Assembly (NCBI GenBank): GCA_004195335.1 | Contig: SDWK01000788.1 | Coordinates: forward strand, 1-30,037 | Length of the DNA stretch: 30,037 nucleotides | Origin: Shewanella sp. | Lineage (GTDB): Bacteria; Pseudomonadota; Gammaproteobacteria; Enterobacterales; Shewanellaceae | Direction of reading: 5' to 3' | Part shown: positions 8,836-16,288 of the stretch, piece by piece | How the letters are laid out: each line of letters starts with the position of its first letter | Position numbering within the stretch: the stretch's first letter is position 1 | Notes under the pieces: model-generated | The model's database searches: none | What the model was told of the DNA's origin: nothing | What the model saw: the letters and a program-made list of their open reading frames with translations, nothing else | Made by a program: the position numbers and the translations under genes

Positions 8836-9822
8836 CTACCCGCCGGTTGTGTTCATAAAGCGTAAGATCTGCACATCTCCCTCAGGCCCAAAAACATGCT
8901 CTTTAGGTTTTAGTTTAATGGCCTCTAAAATGGCCGTTTTTAGTTTCTCAATATCACCGGGAAATGCTCTGACAATGGCCTTGAGATCGACAGAGTGCTC
9001 ATTGCCTAAACAGAGTAATAAGCGGCCTTCTACAGTAACCCTAACGCGGTTACATTCATGGCAGAAGTTGTTGCTGTGGGGAGAGATGAAGCCCACATGA
9101 ATAGTGCTACCCGGCATGGTGTAATAACGCGCGGGTCCACCGGTACGCTTATTAGAGACGCTGAGTTCATATCGCTCAGAGATAATGGCTTTTACCTCTT
9201 CACTGCTGCAGTGACGGCTCTTCTTACGCTCATCGATAATGCCTAATGGCATCTCTTCGATGAAAGCGATGTCCAGATCTCTACCACGACAAAATTCGAT
9301 CAAGTCCAGAACTTCACCATCATTTTGGCCCCTGAGAATAACGGCATTGATCTTGATGCGGGTAAAGCCTGCGGCTTTGGCGGCATCGATACCCTCAATG
9401 ACACGCTCAACTTTGCCATTACGAGTAAGTTCGGTGAACAAAGCTGGCTTTAAGGTATCCAGACTGATATTGAGTCTGCCGAGACCTGAGCCGCGCATTT
9501 TTTCTGCAAACTTGGTCAGTCGGGAGCCATTGGTGGTCATCGATAGCTCCGATAATCCAGGCAGGGCGCCGAGCATTTTGACCAGTTTGTCACAGTCTGT
9601 ACGTACCAAAGGTTCGCCGCCGGTGAGGCGAATTTTTTTTACACCCAGCTCAGTGAATGCCTGACCCACCCAGGCTAACTCTTCTAAGCTGAGGACTTGT
9701 TCACGATTGAGAAAACAGGGATCTTCGCTCATGCAGTAAACACAACGAAAATCACATCTGTCAGTAACAGAAAGACGCAAATATTCTACCTTACGTCCGA
9801 AGGTATCGACGATCAAACTCAT
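8836..9822 (-). CDS. moaA: GTP 3',8-cyclase MoaA
   Basis: A 328-aa radical SAM enzyme that catalyses the first step of molybdenum cofactor synthesis, converting GTP to 3',8-cyclo-GTP (with MoaC then giving cPMP). Seen: the SAM cluster motif CDFRCVYC (Cys 23, 27, 30), LTGGEPLVR, the SPHSNNFCHECNRVRV segment with LLLCLG, giving the second 4Fe-4S cluster (C-x2-C-x13-C), and the C-terminal Gly-Gly needed for activity. The start at 9822 has TAGGTAG just upstream. It is separated from mobB-moeA by a strong terminator, so its expression is likely at least partly independent of the tup operon. No Moco riboswitch fits in the short upstream gap, and moaC, moaD and moaE are not here. Confidence 0.97.
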   Translation of the reverse strand: MSLIVDTFGRKVEYLRLSVTDRCDFRCVYCMSEDPCFLNREQVLSLEELAWVGQAFTELGVKKIRLTGGEPLVRTDCDKLVKMLGALPGLSELSMTTNGSRLTKFAEKMRGSGLGRLNISLDTLKPALFTELTRNGKVERVIEGIDAAKAAGFTRIKINAVILRGQNDGEVLDLIEFCRGRDLDIAFIEEMPLGIIDERKKSRHCSSEEVKAIISERYELSVSNKRTGGPARYYTMPGSTIHVGFISPHSNNFCHECNRVRVTVEGRLLLCLGNEHSVDLKAIVRAFPGDIEKLKTAILEAIKLKPKEHVFGPEGDVQILRFMNTTGG

Positions 9823-9835
9823 ACTAGCTACCTAC

Positions 9836-9871
9836 AAAAACACCGTATTGGCTCAGCTATCGAGCCAATAC
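9836..9871 (-). terminator. rho-independent terminator after mobB-moeA
   Basis: A perfect 10-bp stem GTATTGGCTC (9845-9854) with GAGCCAATAC (9862-9871), followed on the minus strand by GGTGTTTTTG. It begins 28 bases after the stop and ends just before the moaA ribosome site, so it sits in the moaA leader and could attenuate readthrough. Confidence 0.85.
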
Positions 9872-9898
9872 AGAAAACAGTTAAACAGAGACCACTAA

Positions 9899-11704
9899 CT
9901 AGAGTAGATCGGCAAATGGTTGAATATAAACGGTATCACCAGGATTTAACTGATCATCTTTTTCGTTGATAACGATGAAGCAGTTTCCTTTTACCATAGA
10001 GCTCAACATCCCAGACCCTTGTGCACCAGTCGTCGTGACGTGTAGTTTTCCATCGGCACCTAAGTGATAAACGCCCCTGGTAAACTCGGTGCGTCCCTCG
10101 CGGCTACGTAAACCGGTATCTGTGATCGCGGGTACCATATTCGGCACCCAACTGTTTTCTCCAGCAATCTTTCTAAGTGCTGGTTGTACAAATTGCATAA
10201 AGGAGACCATAACAGCAACCGGATTACCGGGTAATCCGAAGAAGAGGCTATTGCCTATCTGGCCGAAGGCCAATGGTCGTCCCGGTCGCATATTGATACG
10301 CCAGAAGTTAATCTGACCGACTCGCTCTAGTGCCAGCTTGATAAAGTCGGCATCACCGACGGATACACCGCCAGAGCTTATCACTACATCGGCATCGACA
10401 GCCGCTTGGCTGAGTGCATCGGCAAGTGCATCCTCTGAATCATGAATAATCCCCAGATCGATGACTTCACAACCTAACTTTCTGACCATAGATTTAATGG
10501 TGAAACGGTTTGAGTCGTAGATACAGTTAGGTTTTAGTGGCTCTCCGGGCTGACACACTTCATCACCGGTAGAGAAAACGGCAACTCTGGGGCGTTTGAA
10601 TACCGGTAGCTGACCAAAGCCAAGCGAAGCCAGTAGTCCCTGCTCTGGTGCTTGAAGTCGAGTGTTGGCGGCAAGAGCCGTGTGACCTTTTGCTATGTCC
10701 TCTCCTGCGAATCGGACATGTTGTCCTAAGGTGATTTCACCTTGAAAACTAACTTGATTGTCCTGCTCTGTGGCCAACTCTTTCATTTGAATGGTATCTG
10801 CACCGGCGGGTACCGTAGCACCAGTCATGATGCGTACCGCTTCGCCTGTCTGTAGCACCGCAGAATATTGATGGCCTGCCATGACGTCGGCGACAATCTT
10901 ATAACTGGTTAGCATGGGGCTGGAGTGCTTGAAGGCATATCCGTCCATGGCAGAATTGGTTTGTTGTGGTACATCGACTGGAGAGATCGCATCTTCGGCG
11001 AGGACCCGGCTGTTGAGTTCATCCAGAGGGAGCGTTTCAGTCGCCGTTATGGGATTAACGTAAGATAAGATTTGATCTATGCCTTGTCTTACCGACAGGG
11101 TTTTACTGGTATCGACTTCGCAACCACACTCTGGTGCTGGTGAGAGTGGTAAGTTGACACTCGCTGGCTGCCAGTTTTTAGCATACTCGATAACAAAGTC
11201 GGCAATTTGAGCGACATCATTGATATCCAGTCGTCTTAAGTCGCCAGGAAGTTCAGTCTCATCACAGCAAGCAATCGCTTGAATGTTCTTGTCATGGGTA
11301 TGAATGAAAGGTTTATCATGGGCGGCACGATGGAGTTCAATTTTGGGGAGTTCGAGTTTTTTGAAGCCTTCCACCAATACAATATCGACACTCTCTTGTT
11401 CAATCTGCTGTAACAGATGAGGCAGCTTAGGATCATCCTCGACGGCATCTTCCGTCATCAATGCCCATCTTACATGTGAGGCAACTAGCACCTGGCGAGC
11501 ACCCGCCTTACGCATTTCGTAACTGTCTTTACCCGGAATATCCACATCGAAGTTATGATGAGCATGCTTTATAACTGCCAACTTCATTCCCCTGCTGTTT
11601 AACTCGGGGATCAGTTTCTTTAATAGCGTGGTCTTTCCTGTGCCACTATAGGCACAAAATCCGAGAACAGGAATTGTTAACGGATTGGTAAAAGGGATGC
11701 TCAT
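9899..11704 (-). CDS. moeA: MobB-MoeA fusion protein (GTP-binding adapter fused to molybdopterin molybdotransferase)
   Basis: A 601-aa fusion. Residues about 11-175 are MobB: a P-loop in YSGTGKTTLLKKLI, VIKHAHHNFDVD, and VLVEGFKKLELPKIEL. After a Cys-containing linker (APECGCEVD), residues about 200-601 are a complete MoeA of normal size. MoeA motifs seen are NSAMDGYAF, RIMTGATVPAGADTI, FSTGDEV, SSGGVSVGDADF, MRPGRPLAFG and FFGLPGNPVAVMVSF. MoeA inserts molybdate (or tungstate) into adenylylated molybdopterin; MobB binds GTP and MobA and helps form the dinucleotide cofactor. mobA ends 14 bases upstream, so all three activities come from one operon with the oxyanion importer. The fusion is an established arrangement in some proteobacteria. 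Confidence 0.95.
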   Translation of the reverse strand: MSIPFTNPLTIPVLGFCAYSGTGKTTLLKKLIPELNSRGMKLAVIKHAHHNFDVDIPGKDSYEMRKAGARQVLVASHVRWALMTEDAVEDDPKLPHLLQQIEQESVDIVLVEGFKKLELPKIELHRAAHDKPFIHTHDKNIQAIACCDETELPGDLRRLDINDVAQIADFVIEYAKNWQPASVNLPLSPAPECGCEVDTSKTLSVRQGIDQILSYVNPITATETLPLDELNSRVLAEDAISPVDVPQQTNSAMDGYAFKHSSPMLTSYKIVADVMAGHQYSAVLQTGEAVRIMTGATVPAGADTIQMKELATEQDNQVSFQGEITLGQHVRFAGEDIAKGHTALAANTRLQAPEQGLLASLGFGQLPVFKRPRVAVFSTGDEVCQPGEPLKPNCIYDSNRFTIKSMVRKLGCEVIDLGIIHDSEDALADALSQAAVDADVVISSGGVSVGDADFIKLALERVGQINFWRINMRPGRPLAFGQIGNSLFFGLPGNPVAVMVSFMQFVQPALRKIAGENSWVPNMVPAITDTGLRSREGRTEFTRGVYHLGADGKLHVTTTGAQGSGMLSSMVKGNCFIVINEKDDQLNPGDTVYIQPFADLL

Positions 11705-11718
11705 TTAAACCTCGGTTT

Positions 11719-12309
11719 TTATTTGGCAATTGCCTCAGAAAGTTGTTGTTTTTGTTCTGGCGTATTCACATTAACAAAGGCGTTCGGCTGATCTGAAAAG
11801 TCAGCTACCGCGCAGTTATGTTTAGCGTACCAAAAGTCGATTTTACGTTCGCCAGCATCTAAGAAGGCTTTCATTGAGTCTCTTAATTCTGGCTTTAAAA
11901 GAAGTATTACAGGTTGTTCGCGCTGCCCATCACTTGCTACCGCAAGGTCGGCATTTTCTTTCTCTATTTGGGAGAGCATGCGCTTGACAAGATCAGTCGG
12001 CAAAAGCGGACAATCACAAGGAACGACAAGAAGATAGTTGGCCTGTGTCTGCCCCATTGCCGTGATCATTCCTGCCAGTGGCCCAAGATAACCAGAGTCT
12101 TCGTCACTGATCACTCGATAACCGAACTCAGCATAACGGGTTTGGTTACGGTTTGCGTTGATCAGGATCTCTCTAACTTGTGGTTTTATACGATCTATGG
12201 TGTGTTTTATCATAGGTTGCGCTTGGAGTTCGACTAAACCCTTGTCATTCCCCCCCATGCGCCTGCCCATGCCTCCGGCTAAAATAACTGCATCAATTTG
12301 CAATGACAT
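11719..12309 (-). CDS. mobA: molybdenum cofactor guanylyltransferase MobA
   Basis: A 196-aa enzyme that transfers GMP from GTP to Mo/W-molybdopterin, making the guanine dinucleotide (MGD) cofactor of DMSO-reductase-type enzymes. Seen: the nucleotide-binding [22 protein letters not shown] at the N-terminus, [19 protein letters not shown], and [10 protein letters not shown], with the metal-binding Asp. The length matches the family. The first 17 bases overlap the 3' end of tupC in another frame, so translation is probably coupled. MGD is consistent with a bacterium rich in anaerobic respiratory oxidoreductases. Confidence 0.97.
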   Translation of the reverse strand: MSLQIDAVILAGGMGRRMGGNDKGLVELQAQPMIKHTIDRIKPQVREILINANRNQTRYAEFGYRVISDEDSGYLGPLAGMITAMGQTQANYLLVVPCDCPLLPTDLVKRMLSQIEKENADLAVASDGQREQPVILLLKPELRDSMKAFLDAGERKIDFWYAKHNCAVADFSDQPNAFVNVNTPEQKQQLSEAIAK

Positions 12310-13012
12310 ATCTTGGTTCCTGTAGATTGATTGGAGCTGAGTCTGGAATATTGTCTGCTGCGGATGATGACATGATATGTTGATTCTCCATAACCCAAGA
12401 TTGATTGCATAAACTTGTTAGCATGCAAGACTGGTGGCTACTGATTAACATTCCCGTTCCGAGCTGTTGAAGATCAGAGATCATGGTCAATACTAAATCT
12501 TGTGAAAAACGGTCCATGTTGGATGTAGGCTCATCTAACAATAATAACTTAGGCTGCATGATCCAGGCTCTGGCGATAGCGAGTCGTTGTTTTTCACCAC
12601 CGGAGAGGCTCGATGCCGCTTGGTTTTTAAGGTGAGTTAATTCAGCCATCTCAATTGCAGTCTGGGTGCGTGTATTCAACTGCTGTTTTGTCATATTGCA
12701 AAACGGATGAGGGTAACTCAGATTATATTCGACGCTGCCATCGAACAGATACGGATGTTGATGTAGATAGACGGCTTTGCCTAACAAGGCATTTGAACGC
12801 CACCAGGGCAGTGGTTCAAAGCCTTCAGTTGTTATGGCCCCTCTGCTGGGAGATATCAGACCAGCAAGCAGTTTCATTAGGGTGGTCTTTCCACAACCGT
12901 TATCGCCCTGAAGGTGTATCGTTTGTCCCTGAGACAATTGAAGCCTATCGACACTGAATATATGTCTTTCACCAAACTTCATTTCTAGATTGTTAGCGAC
13001 TAATTTGACCAT
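12293..13012 (-). CDS. tupC: tungstate ABC transporter ATP-binding protein TupC
   Basis: A 239-aa ABC ATPase that powers oxyanion import through TupB. Seen: Walker [11 protein letters not shown], the Q-loop [14 protein letters not shown], the signature [14 protein letters not shown], Walker [13 protein letters not shown], and the H-loop ISSHQ. It is close to ABC-core length, with no C-terminal molybdate-binding (TOBE) regulatory domain as in ModC, which agrees with Tup-type importers. It starts 3 bases after the TupB stop and ends overlapping mobA. Tungstate rather than molybdate is inferred from the whole operon, above all from TupA. Confidence 0.92.
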   Translation of the reverse strand: MVKLVANNLEMKFGERHIFSVDRLQLSQGQTIHLQGDNGCGKTTLMKLLAGLISPSRGAITTEGFEPLPWWRSNALLGKAVYLHQHPYLFDGSVEYNLSYPHPFCNMTKQQLNTRTQTAIEMAELTHLKNQAASSLSGGEKQRLAIARAWIMQPKLLLLDEPTSNMDRFSQDLVLTMISDLQQLGTGMLISSHQSCMLTSLCNQSWVMENQHIMSSSAADNIPDSAPINLQEPRYVIAN

Positions 13013-13015
13013 GTC

Positions 13016-13723
13016 TTAATGGCTCCTCGGCTCTGCTTTGCCTCTGAGCATCCCTAAAGTAAAGTTAAGCACGAGAGATAAAATGAGTAGAACGAGACCT
13101 AAGGCGATTGCTTGAGCAAAGTCGCCTTTGCTGGTTTCAAGTGCGATAGCGGTAGGGATGTTTCGGGTAACATCTGCAATATTGCCACCGACCATCATCG
13201 AGCAGCCAACTTCTGTCAGAATGCGGCTAAATCCAGCCACAATCGCCATGAGTAACGGGACTTTCAGCTCTCTACAAACTGTCAATATGCCCCTAAACCA
13301 AGAGGCGCCAAGGGTGCGAGATGTTTCCCAGGCTCTACGGTCAACGCTGGTAAAGGCGGCTTGACTCATCGCGATTAACACGGGAGCGCAGATCATCATC
13401 TGGCCTAAAATCATGCCTTTTTGAGTAAATAGCCATTTCAGATCTCCCAGCGGGCCCATGCGGGTCAGCATAAGGTAGACAAGCAGGCCAATGACGACGG
13501 TAGGAATTGACTGGAGGGTCTGAATTAAGTTTGTGACAAACCAGCGACCGGGAAAGCGGCCAAAAGCCAGCATAAATCCCAATATCATCGAGGGCAGCAA
13601 GGTGATCGCAAGGGCCGCAAAAGATACAGAAAAAGAGACAGAGACAATGGACCATACATCAGGGTCCAATGAAAACAGCAGACCTAAGGCCTGCTGTAAA
13701 AGGGCTAACCAGCCTTCATTCAT
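13016..13723 (-). CDS. tupB: tungstate ABC transporter permease TupB
   Basis: A 235-aa inner-membrane permease with about five or six hydrophobic segments. The coupling-helix EAA-like loop, AWETSRTLGASWFRGILTVC, is where it contacts the ATPase TupC. VGGNIADVTRNIPTAIALE near the C-terminus is typical of the TupB branch of the molybdate/sulfate/tungstate permeases. TupA is encoded 94 bases upstream and TupC 3 bases downstream, so the three form one importer. ATG 13723 gives MNEGWLALLQQ, the usual short cytoplasmic or periplasmic start. Confidence 0.92.
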   Translation of the reverse strand: MNEGWLALLQQALGLLFSLDPDVWSIVSVSFSVSFAALAITLLPSMILGFMLAFGRFPGRWFVTNLIQTLQSIPTVVIGLLVYLMLTRMGPLGDLKWLFTQKGMILGQMMICAPVLIAMSQAAFTSVDRRAWETSRTLGASWFRGILTVCRELKVPLLMAIVAGFSRILTEVGCSMMVGGNIADVTRNIPTAIALETSKGDFAQAIALGLVLLILSLVLNFTLGMLRGKAEPRSH

Positions 13724-13817
13724 CTGTGGTAGCCCGATTCAGATAACTGTATATCCAGACCATTAGATGTGTCCGCTGTGTAGAATTTCAAAAAACTGCT
13801 TAACCAGAACCTTAGAG

Positions 13818-14630
13818 TCATTCGCTATAAGTTGCCTTAAATAGTTGCTCACCTTGAACTTTATAACTATTGATCATGCCTTGAGCTTCGGCGCCAATCA
13901 ACCAGTCACTAAAGGCTCTGGCGCCTTTGTGGTTTAGGTCAGGGTATTTTGCAGGGTTAATTAACATGATCTGGTATGGGTTTGCTAATGCTAGGCCGCC
14001 ATCAAAATCGATAGCCATATCCAGCTTTGCTTTGTAGGCCACGAAGGTACCACGATCAGAAAGTGTGTAACCTTGAAGTTCGTTTGCCATCAAAAGGGTT
14101 TTTCCCATTCCTTGACCCACAGACTTATAACCGGCAAAAGAGGCATCGACCTTAGCATTGTTCCAGATGATCATCTCTTTCATGTTTGTGCCGGAGTTGT
14201 CTCCACGAGAAACAAAAATGGCGCCTGATTCGGCTATTTTAGCAAATGCCTCTTCAACTGTCTTACTGTTACGGATCTTAGCCGGGTCATTTTTAGGGCC
14301 TAAGATCACAAAATCGTTTTCCATGATGCCGCGAGGCAAAAGACCGAAACCTTCATCTACAAATTTAGCTTCTGCTGCTGGGGCATGAGTCATGATGACA
14401 TCGACATCGCCTTGACGGGCAAGTTTAAGTGCCTTACCGGTACCCGTTGCAATGACCTGAACTTGATAACCGCTTTCGGCTTCAAATTTTGGTAATAGGT
14501 TTTTCAACAAACCTGAGTTCTCAGTACTTGTTGTGGTGGCTAATTTTATAATCTCTTCGGCTTGTGCCGGCATACCTGTGACTAGCGTAGCGGCTAATGC
14601 AAAGCTGAGGATAGATTTAAGGTTTAACAT
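13818..14630 (-). CDS. tupA: tungstate ABC transporter substrate-binding protein TupA
   Basis: A 270-aa periplasmic binding protein. Residues 1-24 are a cleavable signal peptide ending in MPAQA. The mature protein begins with IKLATTTSTENSGLL, carrying the TTTS oxyanion-binding motif that marks TupA, and continues with the second binding segment SRGDNSGTNMKE. The absence of ModA's motifs and the TTTST signature favour tungstate as the preferred ligand. An AAGGAG ribosome site lies about 6 bases before ATG 14630. It is the first gene of the tupABC-mobA-mobB/moeA run, and a sigma-54-type promoter lies about 75 bases upstream. Confidence 0.95.
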   Translation of the reverse strand: MLNLKSILSFALAATLVTGMPAQAEEIIKLATTTSTENSGLLKNLLPKFEAESGYQVQVIATGTGKALKLARQGDVDVIMTHAPAAEAKFVDEGFGLLPRGIMENDFVILGPKNDPAKIRNSKTVEEAFAKIAESGAIFVSRGDNSGTNMKEMIIWNNAKVDASFAGYKSVGQGMGKTLLMANELQGYTLSDRGTFVAYKAKLDMAIDFDGGLALANPYQIMLINPAKYPDLNHKGARAFSDWLIGAEAQGMINSYKVQGEQLFKATYSE

Positions 14631-14703
14631 TCTTGCTCCTTGGCGATTAAAAAATGAAGATTCTTTGCCAAAACTAATCTTCTACAAATTATGCCAGTTT
14701 AAT

Positions 14704-14721
14704 TAGCAAATTTGATGCCAA
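14704..14721 (-). promoter_or_regulatory. sigma-54 (-24/-12) promoter of the tup operon
   Basis: Minus-strand TTGGCATCAAATTTGCTA has the RpoN arrangement TGGCAY...TTGCW with exactly 10 bases between the -24 GG (14719-14718) and the -12 GC (14707-14706). Transcription would start near 14694, leaving a leader of about 64 bases before tupA. The divergent neighbour encodes a sigma-54 activator. Confidence 0.7.
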
Positions 14722-14762
14722 ATGTTATCGGTGCGTATTGAGATCACATATGGCGAAGGACT

Positions 14763-14890
14763 GTGACCCCGGTCGCACGCCTGAATGGTGCCATAAAGAC
14801 ATTTTGTCCCATAGCCCTTATTCTTTGTCTCACAGTGACCTATTTACTAGACTATGATGCTAGAATCACCATTAAATGAGTCAAAATGTC
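14763..14890. promoter_or_regulatory. candidate activator-binding dyads upstream of the sigma-54 promoter
   Basis: Three short dyads lie where an enhancer would be expected: GACCccGGTC within 14763-14778 (with outer GTG/CAC), GACATTTTGTC at 14798-14808, and a related GTCAAAATGTC at 14880-14890. The last two share GnCAnnnTGTCC. They lie about 110 and 190 bases from the predicted tupA start site. No binding factor can be read from the sequence. Confidence 0.3.
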
Positions 14891-14904
14891 CTAAAGAAGA
14901 CAAT

Positions 14905-16287
14905 ATGAGCCTAACTAAAAAAGAGTTAAAACCCCTTCCTTCCGCTGTATCTGTGCTTATTGTAGATGATGAGCCCGGTATGCGTAGTTTTCTGAAAAAA
15001 GCGCTGTCTAAAAAATTCGCCCTCGTTGAGACCGCTTCCAGTGTCGAGGACGCAGAACAGTTAAGAAGTCGATGCCATTTTGATCTGCTGATCGTGGATA
15101 TTCGTCTGCCAGGTCGTTCAGGAATTGAATGGCATGAAGCACTCAATGATCAGGAGAGACGATCGGACATCATCTTTATGACGGGTTATGCGGATATGGA
15201 TGTTGCCATCAAGGCATTAAGAGCTGGAGCTTCAGACTTTATCATGAAGCCATTCCATCTTGAGCAGATGATGAAAGCGGTTGATCGTTGTATCGAACGT
15301 CGTTTGCTCAAGCGTGAAAACCTGATGCTGCGTCGTGAAGTCTCTATTGGCCAGTCCTCAACGATTATCGGCAGTAGCGATGCTATGCAAGAGGTGAAGC
15401 ATGTCATTGAGCGTGTTGCGCCAACCAATGCGGTGATTTTAATTGAAGGCGAGTCGGGTACAGGTAAGGAGTTAGTCGCAAGACAATTACATCTGCTGAG
15501 TGGACGTCAGGGGCCTTTTGTTCCAGTCAATTGTGGTGCTATTGCGCCGGAACTGCTTGAAAGTGAGCTCTTTGGTCATGCGGCCGGTGCCTTTACCGGT
15601 GCGAAGGGCAATCGTGAAGGTCTATTTAGTTTTGCTTCTGGTGGCACCATATTTCTCGATGAAATCGGTGAAATGCCCCTTAAGATGCAGACTGCTCTAC
15701 TTAGGGTTCTGGAGCAGAGAACGATTCGTCCGGTCGGTAGTGAAAAAGAGACCAATATTGATGTCAGGGTGTTGGCGGCGACAAACCGTAAGCTCTCGGA
15801 AGAAGTGGAACAGGGCAATTTCAGACGAGACCTTTATTACCGCTTAAATGTGTTAGATATCGTCATTCCCCCCCTCAGAGACCGACCTGAAGATGTCGTT
15901 GAATTAACACATCATTTCACCAGACAACTGGCGGCGGAACTCGGTGTTAAAGAGGTGGTTTGGAGTCATGAAGACATGCTCAAATTACAACAGCATGAGT
16001 GGCCGGGTAATATCCGTGAATTAAGAAACATGATTGAACGCTGCATCTTATTGGGCAAGCCTCCTGCTGAGTATTGGAAGCAGCAACCAAAATCAGATAT
16101 GCCTAACGAGTCAGGTTACCCATTAGATTGGGGATTAAAGGAGGTTGAAAAACATCACGTTACTCAAGTCGTTGACCTTCATAATGGCAATAAGTCTGCT
16201 GCGGCTCGGGATTTAGGCGTTTCTAGAAAAACCTTAGATAGGAAGTATAAAGAGTGGTTTGATACCGATAAACAAGAGGAGAGCTAA
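14905..16287 (+). CDS. NtrC-family sigma-54-dependent response regulator
   Basis: A 460-aa activator with three intact parts. The receiver (VLIVDDEPGM acidic pocket; phospho-acceptor Asp near residue 65 in LLIVDIRLPG; FMTGYA; Lys in IMKPF) is followed by an AAA+ domain with Walker A GESGTGKE (about 182-189), the sigma-54-contacting GAFTGA loop (about 228), Walker B TIFLDEIGEM, and R-finger/sensor motifs in NFRRDLYYRLNVL. A Fis-type helix-turn-helix ends the protein (NKSAAARDLGVSRKTLDRKY). It can therefore activate RpoN promoters. I start at ATG 14905, behind AAGAAGA; an in-frame ATG at 14854 would add 17 residues without a ribosome site. The kinase follows 1 base after its stop. The -24/-12 promoter of tupA makes that operon a likely target. 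Confidence 0.93.
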   Translation: MSLTKKELKPLPSAVSVLIVDDEPGMRSFLKKALSKKFALVETASSVEDAEQLRSRCHFDLLIVDIRLPGRSGIEWHEALNDQERRSDIIFMTGYADMDVAIKALRAGASDFIMKPFHLEQMMKAVDRCIERRLLKRENLMLRREVSIGQSSTIIGSSDAMQEVKHVIERVAPTNAVILIEGESGTGKELVARQLHLLSGRQGPFVPVNCGAIAPELLESELFGHAAGAFTGAKGNREGLFSFASGGTIFLDEIGEMPLKMQTALLRVLEQRTIRPVGSEKETNIDVRVLAATNRKLSEEVEQGNFRRDLYYRLNVLDIVIPPLRDRPEDVVELTHHFTRQLAAELGVKEVVWSHEDMLKLQQHEWPGNIRELRNMIERCILLGKPPAEYWKQQPKSDMPNESGYPLDWGLKEVEKHHVTQVVDLHNGNKSAAARDLGVSRKTLDRKYKEWFDTDKQEES

Positions 16288-16288
16288 G

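Noticed and set aside
9823..9898. Moco riboswitch before moaA
   Set aside because: The gap is about 76 bases and is largely filled by the mobB-moeA terminator.
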